64,000 nt of DNA from Bacillus cereus (GCF_025917685.1 NZ_CP089518.1:4977501-5041500); one strand, 5' to 3'; positions 17,042 to 27,129 are shown, counted from the stretch's first letter. A program made the numbers and translations. The notes: generated by a model not told the origin, from the sequence alone.

Positions 17042-17476
17042 CTATTCTTTTTTATCACCAATTGCAAAAGTAATTTCTGCTTCACATGCAACTTCACCAT
17101 CTACTGTTGCAATAGCTTTTCCTTTTCCAATTGGGCCACGTACGCGTGTCATTTCTACTTCTAGACGAAGTTGATCACCGGGGCGTACTTGTTTTTTGAA
17201 GCGACAGTTATCAATGCCTGCAAAGAAAGCAAGTCTTCCACGATTTTCTTCTTTCTTTAATACAGCAACTGCTCCAACTTGTGCTAATGCTTCTACAATT
17301 AACACGCCTGGCATAACTGCATAATCAGGAAAATGTCCATTAAAGAATTCTTCGTTCGCAGTTACATTTTTAATTCCGATCGCTTTCTTACCTTCTTCTA
17401 CTTCCAAAATTTTATCAACGAGTAAGAATGGATAGCGGTGCGGGATAATTTCTTTAATTTGTTCTATATTTAACAT
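17042..17476 (-). CDS. fabZ: 3-hydroxyacyl-[acyl-carrier-protein] dehydratase FabZ
   Basis: A 144-residue hot-dog-fold dehydratase that removes water from 3-hydroxyacyl-ACP in fatty acid elongation. The catalytic pair is H48 in [14 protein letters not shown] and E62 in [16 protein letters not shown] precedes the ATG. It forms a one-gene transcript between a long noncoding stretch and its own terminator. Confidence 0.97.
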   Translation of the reverse strand: MLNIEQIKEIIPHRYPFLLVDKILEVEEGKKAIGIKNVTANEEFFNGHFPDYAVMPGVLIVEALAQVGAVAVLKKEENRGRLAFFAGIDNCRFKKQVRPGDQLRLEVEMTRVRGPIGKGKAIATVDGEVACEAEITFAIGDKKE

Positions 17477-18107
17477 GTAACGATCGCTCCTTTTTCTAAA
17501 AAAAGATTGGTCTTACCACTAGGGTATAGTTTATTATCCCATTTTGTTAACTTTTTGTCATTATTAAACGGGGACTACATTATTTAGGGACTTCCTCCTC
17601 CCCACCTTAAAATTTTAAGATGGGAAGTTCATCACTCACTATACGAATCGGAACGGAACAATCGTTACATAAATAAGTTGTAAAAAATGCACACACTTTA
17701 TTCTTAAGAAAAACTATATAACTAATTACTGCTGACACGGAAATAGAAAAAAGTGTGTGCCCATATTAGGGGAAAGAAATATGTATAAAAACATACTTTT
17801 CCTTAAGTGTCGTATTCTGCATTATTATATTACATGTGATTTCAAATAAGAAAACCCTAAATATAGTTGAATATATGTATATACATCATATTATCTCTAT
17901 ATTTCTTTATTATCCTTTGATTTTCTTAAAAATAAAAAATATATAAAAATAGAATTTGCACTCCATATACAATGGAAAACCTAGTAAACATAAGCTTCGT
18001 GTTCAAATTTCGCTCTGTAATACGCAAGATTTTTTTATTTTTATACTATTTTTTTAAAAACCAACCTTACTTATTCCCACTATAACGAAGAATGAGCCTG
18101 AAAACAT
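17477..18107. other. Long noncoding stretch between mbl and fabZ with inverted repeats
   Basis: About 630 bases without a convincing gene. It holds an imperfect palindrome near 17592-17616, and a 10-bp inverted repeat whose arms (17688-17697 and 17751-17760) are far apart. Just after it, AGGGGAAAG precedes a plus-strand ATG at 17781 that opens only 22 codons (to 17849). The remainder is plain A+T-rich sequence containing the fabZ promoter region. The content suggests remnants of small mobile elements, but no transposase trace is visible. Confidence 0.5.
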
Positions 18108-18148
18108 AAAAAAACAAGTCGTGGACTTTTTTAAGCGTCCACGACTTG
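18108..18148 (-). terminator. Terminator of mbl
   Basis: A 12-bp stem (18115-18126 with 18137-18148) followed on the minus strand by a run of seven T. It ends the spoIIID-mbl unit. Confidence 0.92.
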
Positions 18149-18172
18149 GAGTATAGTTCATATTCGTTCTCT

Positions 18173-19174
18173 TTATTTCAAAGCACGTCTTGGTAGTTTA
18201 TCGATATTCTCTAACATAATACCTGTACCAACAGCAACACATTGCATTGGGTTTTCAGCAATTAATACTGGTACCTTTAATTCTTCAGCTAGAAGCATGT
18301 CGATACCGTGTAATAAAGCTCCTCCGCCTGTTAGAATCACACCGCGGTCGATAATGTCCGCAGATAGTTCTGGTGGTGTGCGCTCTAGTACGCCTTTTGC
18401 AGCTTGTACAATGATAGCTGCGTCTTCTTTTAGTGCTTCTGTAATTTCTTCAGAGCATACTGTAATTGTACGTGGTAAACCTGTTACCATGTCACGTCCG
18501 CGAATTTCAAGTTCTTCACTACGTGCACCTGGGAATACTGTACCAACTTTAATTTTAATGTCTTCCGAAGTACGTTCTCCGATTAATAGCTTATACTTAC
18601 GTTTAATATAGTTTAAGATCTCCATATCAAACTTATCGCCAGCCATTTTGATAGAGGAAGAGGTAACAATATCACCCATAGAAAGTACGGCAATATCTGT
18701 TGTACCTCCACCAATATCAACAACCATGTTTCCGCTTGGTTGGAAGATTTCCATACCAGCACCAACTGCGGCTACTTTTGGTTCTTCTTCTAAAAATACT
18801 GTTTTCCCACCTGAACGTTCAGCAGCTTCACGAATTGCTTTTTGCTCTACAGATGTGATATTTGTTGGACAACAAATTAAAATGCGAGGTTTTGAAAAGA
18901 AGCTTTTTACGTCCAATTTGTTAATGAAATACTTTAACATTGCTTCTGTAATTTCGAAATCTGCGATTACACCATCTTTAAGTGGACGAATTGCTACAAT
19001 ATTACCAGGCGTACGTCCCACCATACTTCTTGCTTCTTCACCTACTGCTAATACTTTCCCACTATTACGATCAATTGCCACAACAGATGGCTCATTTAAT
19101 ACAATACCCTTACCTTTAACATGAATTAATACATTAGCCGTACCTAGGTCAATTCCGATATCTCGCGCAAACAT
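18173..19174 (-). CDS. mbl: MreB-like cell-shape actin Mbl
   Basis: A 333-residue MreB-family actin homologue that organises lateral wall synthesis. Phosphate-1 motif is GIDLGTANVLIH, phosphate-2 is VVDIGGGTTDIAV, and the adenosine motif is ILTGGGALLHG. The start at 19174 is used because GAGGAGG lies upstream of it and inside codons of a longer frame; it gives the usual MFARDIGIDLG start. Location directly after spoIIID matches B. subtilis spoIIID-mbl and favours Mbl over MreB or MreBH. Confidence 0.95.
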   Translation of the reverse strand: MFARDIGIDLGTANVLIHVKGKGIVLNEPSVVAIDRNSGKVLAVGEEARSMVGRTPGNIVAIRPLKDGVIADFEITEAMLKYFINKLDVKSFFSKPRILICCPTNITSVEQKAIREAAERSGGKTVFLEEEPKVAAVGAGMEIFQPSGNMVVDIGGGTTDIAVLSMGDIVTSSSIKMAGDKFDMEILNYIKRKYKLLIGERTSEDIKIKVGTVFPGARSEELEIRGRDMVTGLPRTITVCSEEITEALKEDAAIIVQAAKGVLERTPPELSADIIDRGVILTGGGALLHGIDMLLAEELKVPVLIAENPMQCVAVGTGIMLENIDKLPRRALK

Positions 19175-19335
19175 TCCCGTCTTTTCCTCCTCGATATTCA
19201 AAATCAGGTTACACCCGAATTCTTTTACACCTAATTTCTGATTTTATCATAAATTTAACAGAAACGTAATATTCGCAAAAAGAATTCTTCTGAAAAATAT
19301 TACCGAATTTGCAAGGAATGTTTGCTTTCTTGTAT

Positions 19336-19608
19336 TTATTGACGTACAGGCTTTTCTGTATCTTCTTTACGATACTTCTGCTTTGTTGCTTCTCCACCTC
19401 TTAAATGACGAATAGACTTATGATAATCAAGAATTTCCTTCACTTCATTTGCGAGCTCTGGATTAATTTCTGGCAAACGCTCTGTTAAATCTTTATGGAC
19501 TGTACTCTTTGATACCCCAAACTCCTTTGCAATTACACGCACTGTCTTTCTTGTCTCCACGATATACTTGCCAATCTTGATAGTTCTCTCTTTGATGTAA
19601 TCGTGCAC
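19336..19608 (-). CDS. spoIIID: Sporulation transcription factor SpoIIID
   Basis: A 90-residue DNA-binding regulator active in the mother cell, modulating sigma-E and sigma-K genes. Helix-turn-helix is in TVRVIAKEFGVSKSTVHKDL (about 25-44), and the basic C-terminal region follows. The start is GTG at 19608 with GGGAGG 8 bases before it; this yields the conserved VHDYIKERTIKIGKYI start, although the frame stays open further upstream. It is followed by mbl. Confidence 0.96.
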   Translation of the reverse strand: MHDYIKERTIKIGKYIVETRKTVRVIAKEFGVSKSTVHKDLTERLPEINPELANEVKEILDYHKSIRHLRGGEATKQKYRKEDTEKPVRQ

Positions 19609-19887
19609 ACCACTCGCCTCCCTAAATTGGATGTGAGAAGTGTGAAATGAGACTCGCTGCATACGACTAAGAAGTAAATGTGAGTGCTGTTTGTAAGCGT
19701 TAAACATTCTTGGATTTATAATGAAATGATTCACGATTTCTCACCTCAAACACTCTCTTTGCTTTGGTTTATACCATTGTATTGCTCGCACTACTGATAT
19801 ATGCTACATGTTCACTATTTTTGCGGACTAAGTTAAGAAAAATTACGTTTTTTTGTGAGAAATACGTTAAAGTTGACAATTATGGCA

Positions 19888-19919
19888 AAAAAAATGACAC
19901 CTTTTTATAAAAGGTGTCA
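19888..19919 (-). terminator. Terminator overlapping the end of the 44-residue gene
   Basis: A 10-bp stem around TGACACC/GGTGTCA (19894-19919) followed on the minus strand by eight T. The stop codon of the small gene is part of the stem. Confidence 0.9.
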
Positions 19920-20051
19920 CTCTTCTCGGTCACAATCTTCTTTCAACAACTGATGGTGGGGAACTTCCTTCTTACCGGCAATATAATAATATAAAGCGAA
20001 TAAAACAAACAATAAAATAATAGCAATCGACAGAACAGATAAAAATGACAC
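19917..20051 (-). CDS. Small single-span membrane protein, 44 residues, function unknown
   Basis: GTG start at 20051 with AGGGAGGGG five bases upstream. The product has an N-terminal hydrophobic helix (about 3-24, SFLSVLSIAIILLFVLFAL) and a charged tail (GKKEVPHHQLLKEDCDREE). The terminator overlapping its stop codon and the strong ribosome-binding site support a real gene. It lies between spoIIQ and spoIIID, so a sporulation role is possible, but nothing in the protein shows it. I do not recognise the family. Confidence 0.65.
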   Translation of the reverse strand: MSFLSVLSIAIILLFVLFALYYYIAGKKEVPHHQLLKEDCDREE

Positions 20052-20148
20052 AGTATCCCCTCCCTTTTGTAATATATATTCGAGAATCTCGTCATTTTTC
20101 CTTGTTATTGCAACTTTTTTCTCGAAACTAATTATTTTTATATAAAAA

Positions 20149-20181
20149 TGAAAAAATCAGCTCTCTAGTGAGAACTGATCT
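20149..20181 (-). terminator. Terminator of spoIIQ
   Basis: A 10-bp stem (20156-20165 with 20170-20179, one G-U pair) and T-run on the minus strand after the spoIIQ stop. Confidence 0.85.
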
Positions 20182-20191
20182 TTTCATTTTA

Positions 20192-21115
20192 TTATTCTTG
20201 TGAAGAAGAATCGTTAGATGATTCTGTAGAACCATTCGTTGATTTTTCCTCTTTTTGAGATTTCTCATCTTGCTTGCTGTTCGTCTCTTTGTCACTAGTT
20301 GAACCGCTCGTTGATTTCTCTTCTTTTTGAGATTTATCTTCTGTTTTACTTTCTGGTTTCGTGCTTGTTGACTTTTCTTCTTTTTGAGATTTGTCATCAG
20401 CTTTTTTACCAGAAGCATTTGTCGCCTTTGCAGCACCTGCATCAGCTTTAATTTCTGCTACTGATTTATTTAAATAACGCTCAGGGTTCACAGCCACATT
20501 GTCTTTACGCACTTCAAAGTGAACGTAAGAACCTGCATCTTTATTCATTGCACTTAGACCTGATTTTCCTAACACTTCACCTTGCGCAACTCTTGCACCT
20601 TTTTCTACTTTCACACTACCTAAGCTTTGATAAGATGCTGCTACACCATTTCCACTATCTACTGTTACAACATAACCAAGAAGTGAATCTTTTTCAGCTT
20701 TCGTTACTGTACCACTTAAAGCAGCTGTCACATCAAATTCTTTTCCGTTCTTCGCAGCAATGTCGATTCCTTTATTAGGGGAATATGTGTTGTTATAAAA
20801 GACAAGTGCTTTTTCTTGTTCCGCCTCTGATGCTGCATCTTCATAGAATTTCTTCTGTACTACTACTTCTGCATTTGCTGCAGCTGGCATTTTCACTACT
20901 TCTGAAGACTTTGTTACTGGTACTGCTGGATTTTCCGTTTGTGTATACGGTGTTGCTTGATCTTGGTTCGGAGCTTTCTTCGGATTAGCTCCTTGGAACC
21001 ATAGTGCAACCATTAAGATTACCGCTGCACAAGCAATATATAGTGCCGGAAACACCCATCTTCTTTGAAATAAATGTACTACTTTTCGCGACTTTTTATT
21101 ATTTCTTCCTCGCAT
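20192..21115 (-). CDS. spoIIQ: Stage II sporulation protein Q (degenerate M23/LytM domain)
   Basis: A 307-residue forespore membrane protein: basic N-terminus, one transmembrane segment (about 21-43), then a LytM-like domain (about 105-225). The first zinc histidine is absent (SPNKGIDIA where active peptidases have HxGxD), while the later VHFEVR remains, so the domain is likely non-catalytic, as known for Bacillus SpoIIQ. SpoIIQ pairs with SpoIIIAH across the engulfing membranes. The tail (about 235-307) is low-complexity, with three copies of KSQKEEKST. Length exceeds the roughly 283 residues of the B. subtilis protein mainly through this tail. Confidence 0.9.
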   Translation of the reverse strand: MRGRNNKKSRKVVHLFQRRWVFPALYIACAAVILMVALWFQGANPKKAPNQDQATPYTQTENPAVPVTKSSEVVKMPAAANAEVVVQKKFYEDAASEAEQEKALVFYNNTYSPNKGIDIAAKNGKEFDVTAALSGTVTKAEKDSLLGYVVTVDSGNGVAASYQSLGSVKVEKGARVAQGEVLGKSGLSAMNKDAGSYVHFEVRKDNVAVNPERYLNKSVAEIKADAGAAKATNASGKKADDKSQKEEKSTSTKPESKTEDKSQKEEKSTSGSTSDKETNSKQDEKSQKEEKSTNGSTESSNDSSSQE

Positions 21116-21248
21116 TCCATCATCACCTCAGCAATCATTTTGAACAATATTCAAACATCCTATACAACCTATAACTAATTACTTTTCGACAAAATCTGTA
21201 AAAATATGTATAGGAATTGAAAAATTTCCGAGGAAATGATAGAAAAAG

Positions 21249-21279
21249 GAAAAAACTGAGCGTTTGAGCTCAGTTTTTA
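21249..21279 (-). terminator. Terminator overlapping the end of the ABC permease gene
   Basis: A stem of AAAAACTGAGC with GCTCAGTTTTT (21251-21278), with T-runs on both strands; the stop codon of the permease lies in it. Confidence 0.85.
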
Positions 21280-21984
21280 GTCCATTTGTTTCTTTCTATA
21301 AATGAAGAGCGTAATAACAAGTACTGCAACTAACCAAATAGTTATGTTCAATAAATTACTAGTAATTGCACTAAAACCTCCACCTTTTATAACACTGCTA
21401 ACTGCAAGACCGATATGACGAGTTGGTAAATAATCGATTATTTTTGTAACGACTTCATTCTTCACAAACATTCCAATTAAATCACCGAAAAGAAATGTCA
21501 TTAATATTGGTAATCCAATTGTTGATGTTTGCGGTACATTTTGAGCTAATAATCCGATACAAGTACCAATGAGATTAAATATTAACATTCCAAGAACAAA
21601 GATGAGTAATAATAATGCAAAATTACCTTCTAATTTACCTAAAATAAGTAGATTAATAAAACAGATTGCAACTGTAATCATACCTGTTAATGAACTTTTA
21701 CCAATTAATACTTCAATAGATGATGCTGGTGATAGCATAAGAACACGAAGCGTATTTTTTTCCTTCTCTTCAGCGATAAGCATCGCCTGTACAAAACCTC
21801 CAACCATAACTAACGCCATCGCAGTTAACGTACTTGCTCCAACTTCTCTCATATTATCTGAACGACTAAATAATACCGAAAAGACAAGTGGCATTACCAA
21901 CATAATTAAAGTTTGTGAATTCGTTTTAAAATCCTGTAACTCTTTCCGGAAAATCGCTGAAAATCGTCTCATTGAAAATGTCAT
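21277..21984 (-). CDS. ABC-2 type transporter permease
   Basis: A 235-residue membrane protein with six hydrophobic segments and the ABC-2 permease layout. KEKNTLRVLMLSPASS is the conserved cytoplasmic coupling-helix region near residue 75. The ATG overlaps the ATPase stop by one base (TAATG), so the two genes are co-translated. With the ATPase it makes a small exporter; substrate unknown. The regulator gene upstream suggests it may respond to an antimicrobial or peptide signal, which is inference. Confidence 0.88.
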   Translation of the reverse strand: MTFSMRRFSAIFRKELQDFKTNSQTLIMLVMPLVFSVLFSRSDNMREVGASTLTAMALVMVGGFVQAMLIAEEKEKNTLRVLMLSPASSIEVLIGKSSLTGMITVAICFINLLILGKLEGNFALLLLIFVLGMLIFNLIGTCIGLLAQNVPQTSTIGLPILMTFLFGDLIGMFVKNEVVTKIIDYLPTRHIGLAVSSVIKGGGFSAITSNLLNITIWLVAVLVITLFIYRKKQMD

Positions 21985-22826
21985 TATAGTCCCCTCCCAG
22001 TAACTTCAATAAAGATATCGCCTAACGTTGGCTCATGTGAATGAATAGATAGTAATTCGCCCTTTTTCATCCATTCTGAAATGCGTTTTGCACCTAATTC
22101 ATCTTTTTGCACGACTTCTTTTTGCTTATCTTTTAATACGACTTGTATTTGGTCCTTCGCGTATTGTAAACGCAGGTTTTCCGGTGTATCAAGAGCTACA
22201 ATTTCTCCGCCGCACAGAAAGGCAATGCGGTTACAAAGTGTTTCTGCTTCGTCCATATTGTGCGTCGTTAAGAAAATCGTCGTTCCTTCTTTATTTAAGT
22301 CTTTTAAGATTTTATGAATGTTTTGTACGTTTACCGGATCAAGTGCGGATGTTGGTTCGTCTAAGAAGAGGATATCTGGTTTGTGAAGGATCGCTCTAGC
22401 TAATGTGACGCGCTGCTTCATTCCTTTTGATAATTTTTTTACTTGTGTTTTTTTATCATCTAATAGATTCACTTGCGATAGTACTTCATCAATTCGTTCT
22501 TTTTTACAATTGTATAAGTCGCAAAATAATAGTAAGTTATCATAGATGCTAAGTCTTTCATATAAGCCGCTATTGTCTGTTAAAATACCGATTCGTTTGT
22601 AATCGATGCTACTTGGTCCTGTAATGTCTTTCCCTAACACTTTTACAGTTCCAACGCTATGAAGTAATTGAGAAGTTAAAATCTTTACTGTTGTTGTTTT
22701 ACCGGATCCGCTCGGTCCAAGGAATCCGAAAATTTCTCCTTGCTTCACCTCAATATTTACATTTCGAAGTGCTGTTTTTTCGTTGAAACTTTTCATTACA
22801 TCTTTCATTTCAATTGCCAATGTCAT
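21984..22826 (-). CDS. ABC transporter ATP-binding protein
   Basis: A 280-residue ATPase with all motifs intact: Walker A GPSGSGKTTTVK, signature LSKGMKQR, Walker B ILFLDEPTSALD and the switch histidine in LTTHNMDEA. The start at 22826 is favoured by GGGGAT upstream; the frame continues to 22910 without a better site. Its partner permease overlaps downstream. It lies 180 bases after the LytTR/ABC-like regulator gene. Confidence 0.93.
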   Translation of the reverse strand: MTLAIEMKDVMKSFNEKTALRNVNIEVKQGEIFGFLGPSGSGKTTTVKILTSQLLHSVGTVKVLGKDITGPSSIDYKRIGILTDNSGLYERLSIYDNLLLFCDLYNCKKERIDEVLSQVNLLDDKKTQVKKLSKGMKQRVTLARAILHKPDILFLDEPTSALDPVNVQNIHKILKDLNKEGTTIFLTTHNMDEAETLCNRIAFLCGGEIVALDTPENLRLQYAKDQIQVVLKDKQKEVVQKDELGAKRISEWMKKGELLSIHSHEPTLGDIFIEVTGRGL

Positions 22827-22947
22827 TTCGTCATCCCCTTTGTTTTTCTTATATAGATGAAATTCGCTTTCGCAAGTTTCGATTTGGTTGTTTCGCTTTT
22901 CTTGACTCAATCATATGAAAAACAAAGGGTTTACGCAGTAAAATACC

Positions 22948-22974
22948 GGTAAAAGGAGTATTTTTACCGGTGAA
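22948..22974. promoter_or_regulatory. Inverted repeat upstream of the ABC exporter genes
   Basis: ACCGGTAAAA and TTTTACCGGT, 7 bases apart, lie between the regulator stop (23006) and the ATPase start. It could be a weak terminator of the regulator gene (TATTTT follows on the minus strand) or an operator for the LytTR protein. Confidence 0.5.
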
Positions 22975-23005
22975 TGAATCGTATTTTGAGCTTATCGGAG
23001 CATTT

Positions 23006-24013
23006 TTATAGCCCAATTACTCCTTTTAATTCATCCATTCGTCCTTTTGAAAGCGGGATTGAACTTTTTCTTTCGTCATCCAAAATTAAGCTAAAACTGT
23101 TACGAGTCCAAGTAATGACTTCTCGTACTCTTTGTAAATTGACGAGGTACGAGCGATGGCATCTAAAGAATCCGAATCCTGTTAATCTCACTTCTAGTTC
23201 ACTTAATGTTAATGCGCATACGAAATCTCCTTCGCGCACATGAATATGCGTCACTCCATTTTGCGTTTCAATGAAATGAATCTCCATTGGATCCAGTAAA
23301 ATGATTTTATCGTTCACTTTCGCTGGTATTCTTTCAAGTTTCATTTGCGGAATCATTTGAACTACTTTTTCCTCATCAGCCTCTTCCACTTCTTCTTGCT
23401 CGATCTCTACTTTTTTTACACCGTCTTGATTTAATATGTACACATCCTCTGTTAGCGAAAGAGCGTCCGATAAGAAAGATGACGTAATAAAGATCGCCTT
23501 TCCTCGCTCTTTCATTTTCATAATCGCTTTCCGAATAATAATCGTACTCTCTGTATCTACATTTTGCTCTGGCTCTTCCAAAATAACTAAATCCGGATTA
23601 TGAATCATAACTCGCCCAAGATGAAGACGACGTTTCTCTGAAAATGACAATTTTTCTATTTTAACGTTCAACTTATCTAGGAGACCAACATATTGCACTA
23701 CTTCTTCCATACTTATATTTGATTCATAAAGCCCTAATAAAAACTTGAAGTATTCCTTCACCTTCAAACGGTCATATGCTTCATCTTTCAAAAAACAAAA
23801 ACCGATGCGTGAATATACTTTCTTTCCAATCGGCTCCCCTTCAAATAACACACTGCCCGAAGAAGCCTCTTCTTCTCCGATAATAATGCGATGCAACACT
23901 TTAGCTGTATGGTTATTACACTGCAAAACAACACATTGTCCTTTTTCAACCTGCAGTTCAACTGCCGGTAACTGGTTCGTCTTCCCTAATTGTTTCAACT
24001 CCAATAACGCCAT
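23006..24013 (-). CDS. LytTR-family regulator fused to a degenerate ABC ATPase domain
   Basis: A 335-residue protein. Residues 1 to about 215 align by eye with an ABC nucleotide-binding domain, but the Walker A loop reads LQCNNHTAK, the signature LSFSEKRR and Walker B LVILEEPEQNVD, so ATP hydrolysis is unlikely. After an acidic linker (EQEEVEEADEE), residues 230-333 form a LytTR DNA-binding domain (FFRCHRSYLVNLQRV, and SIPLSKGRMDELK at the end). It probably regulates the ABC exporter encoded next, perhaps using its ABC-like half to sense the exporter ATPase. The target is inferred from position only. Confidence 0.85.
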   Translation of the reverse strand: MALLELKQLGKTNQLPAVELQVEKGQCVVLQCNNHTAKVLHRIIIGEEEASSGSVLFEGEPIGKKVYSRIGFCFLKDEAYDRLKVKEYFKFLLGLYESNISMEEVVQYVGLLDKLNVKIEKLSFSEKRRLHLGRVMIHNPDLVILEEPEQNVDTESTIIIRKAIMKMKERGKAIFITSSFLSDALSLTEDVYILNQDGVKKVEIEQEEVEEADEEKVVQMIPQMKLERIPAKVNDKIILLDPMEIHFIETQNGVTHIHVREGDFVCALTLSELEVRLTGFGFFRCHRSYLVNLQRVREVITWTRNSFSLILDDERKSSIPLSKGRMDELKGVIGL

Positions 24014-24103
24014 TCTGTCTCCCCCAAATGTTTTTATCTAATTATACCAAACAATTAATGGAAAATTATGATATTTAATACAATGTTTTTAAACTGTATC
24101 AAC

Positions 24104-24134
24104 AAAGAAGGCTATCCATCAGGATAGCCTTCTC
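24104..24134 (-). terminator. Terminator of the acyl-CoA ligase gene
   Basis: A stem of AGAAGGCTATCC with GGATAGCCTTCT (24106-24134), loop ATCA. It ends the acyl-CoA ligase transcript before the regulator gene. Confidence 0.85.
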
Positions 24135-24136
24135 CT

Positions 24137-25753
24137 CTATTTTTGCTCCACCATATAAGTCTTGAGCTGATCACGAAGTGCTCTTTTCAGGAATTTTCCT
24201 ACAGATGTTTTCGGAATTTCATTTACAAATAAAATATCATCTGGTATCCACCATTTCGGGAATTCGGCTTCTAATAAAGAATACAGCTCTTCTCTTTCTA
24301 CTGCTTGTCCTTCTTTTAATACGACACAAGCAACGGGACGTTCTTGCCATTTTTCATGCGGAACTGCCACAACAGATGCTTCTAATACGTTATCGTGTGA
24401 CATTAAAGCGTTTTCTAAATCTACTGAAGAAATCCACTCACCGCCGCTTTTAATTAAATCTTTCGTGCGATCAGCAATTTTAATAAATCCTTCCGAATCA
24501 ACTGTAACGATATCTCCCGTATGGAGCCAACCATCTTTCATCGATTCCTCTGTACGCTCATCTTTATAATAGCTACCAGCGATCCATGGGCCTCTTAGAC
24601 AAAGTTCTCCCATTTCTTCCCCGTCCCACTTAATTTCACCGTCTTGTCCAATCACTTTCATTTCTAGCCCAGGGAATAAATATCCTTGGCGAGAGCGCAA
24701 GTTATAATATTCTTCTTTCGGTAAATCGCGTTGATATGATTTCGGACAATTAATTACAACAGCAGGACTTGTTTCTGTCATTCCATATATTTGTCTAAAT
24801 GCAATTTCATATTTCTCTTCATACGTACGAATCATACTTTGCGGAGCCGCTGATCCACCTGACCATATCGTTTTTACACTACTAATATCATATGGATGCT
24901 TTTCAAGTTCTTGTAATAAGCCAATCCAAATTGTCGGCACACCAGCCGTAATTGTTACTTTCTCACTTTCAATTAACTCCGCTAAAATTTCCGGTGTGAA
25001 ATGCGGTCCTGGTAATACGAGTTTCGTCCCAAACCATGTACTCGCAAACGGTAATCCCCATGCATTAACATGGAACATTGGAACGACAGGCATACAAGTG
25101 TCTACTTCTGATATATTCCCGCCATCTGCAAGTCCAAGTGTATAACTATGGAGCGCAATACTACGGTGTGTGTAAACTACACCTTTCGGTTTTCCTGTTG
25201 TAGCTGATGTGTAGCACATACCGGCTGGTTCTTTTTCATCTAAATCTTTTACAAACGGAAATGTCTCATCGCCTTCTTCGAGTAATTGGTCATAATGATA
25301 TGCTGGTGATAGTGTTGTGTGAGGTAGTTTATGATCGTCTGTCATAATAATAAAGGCTTTTATATGCGGGATTTCGTGTTGAATACGCTCTAATATAGGT
25401 ACCATATCTTCATCGACAAGAATGATTTTATCTTCTGCATGATTAATAATATATGAAATGTGGTCAGCGGAAAGCCTTAAATTAATTGTATGTAACACCG
25501 CTCCGATTCCTGGAATCGCAAAGTATGCTTCCAAATGCCTATGATGGTTCCAAGCAATTGTCCCTACTTTATCCCCTTGTTCAATTCCCATTCGATTTAA
25601 TACACTAGCAAGCCTTCTCGTCCGCTTTGCAATTTCTCCGTATGTTAATGTATGAATACGCGATGCAGTCCGTGAGACAACTTCCTTTTTCGAAAAATAT
25701 TTCTCCGCTCGTTCCATCATGGATGGAATGAGAAGTGGTACATCCATCATCAT
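24137..25753 (-). CDS. Fatty acid-CoA ligase (acyl-CoA synthetase)
   Basis: A 538-residue ANL-superfamily enzyme that activates fatty acids through an acyl-AMP. The P-loop-like motif is YTSATTGKPKG (usual second residue pair SG, here SA). A5 is QIYGMTETSPAV, A7 is GWLHTGDI, and A10 ends in PKTSVGKFLKR with the catalytic lysine. It most resembles medium/long-chain ligases of the AlkK type. It is a single gene flanked by terminators. The 310 bases upstream (25754-26064) hold no gene. Confidence 0.9.
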   Translation of the reverse strand: MMMDVPLLIPSMMERAEKYFSKKEVVSRTASRIHTLTYGEIAKRTRRLASVLNRMGIEQGDKVGTIAWNHHRHLEAYFAIPGIGAVLHTINLRLSADHISYIINHAEDKIILVDEDMVPILERIQHEIPHIKAFIIMTDDHKLPHTTLSPAYHYDQLLEEGDETFPFVKDLDEKEPAGMCYTSATTGKPKGVVYTHRSIALHSYTLGLADGGNISEVDTCMPVVPMFHVNAWGLPFASTWFGTKLVLPGPHFTPEILAELIESEKVTITAGVPTIWIGLLQELEKHPYDISSVKTIWSGGSAAPQSMIRTYEEKYEIAFRQIYGMTETSPAVVINCPKSYQRDLPKEEYYNLRSRQGYLFPGLEMKVIGQDGEIKWDGEEMGELCLRGPWIAGSYYKDERTEESMKDGWLHTGDIVTVDSEGFIKIADRTKDLIKSGGEWISSVDLENALMSHDNVLEASVVAVPHEKWQERPVACVVLKEGQAVEREELYSLLEAEFPKWWIPDDILFVNEIPKTSVGKFLKRALRDQLKTYMVEQK

Positions 25754-26017
25754 TTTTCATTACCCCCTGTTATTATATTTTATATATTCACATAACTGTA
25801 TTATAACACGCAGTACGCAGAGGAACTTCCATTTATTTCTACAAATAGTGACAAAAAGGACGTTCCGAAATTGAACTTCTGACTGAAGCTATTTTCTTCT
25901 TTGTTACGATTGCAATGATAATCGAATTTATATCAACGGAAATTGAGTTATATCGTTCACGACCCCAAATATATCGACTTAACTACAAAATACGACAAAA
26001 ATAATCTACCTACCAAC

Positions 26018-26052
26018 AAAAGAAAACCGTCCCAACTACCATTTGGGACGGC
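26018..26052 (-). terminator. Terminator of spoIID
   Basis: An 8-bp GC-rich stem (26027-26034 with 26044-26051) followed on the minus strand by TTTTCTTTTG. Confidence 0.88.
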
Positions 26053-26064
26053 CTCTTTTACGTT

Positions 26065-27129
<1,065 letters not shown>

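Noticed and set aside
17585..17640. End of an IS200/IS605-type element
   Set aside because: The imperfect palindrome is suggestive, but no TnpA/TnpB remnant or second end was found.
19336..19734. Long 132-residue form of SpoIIID
   Set aside because: The upstream part lacks conservation and a ribosome-binding site; the GTG at 19608 has GGGAGG at correct spacing and gives the known N-terminus.
20128..20442. 104-codon ORF in another frame of spoIIQ
   Set aside because: Lys/Arg-rich shadow frame of the SpoIIQ repeat tail; it has no separate support.
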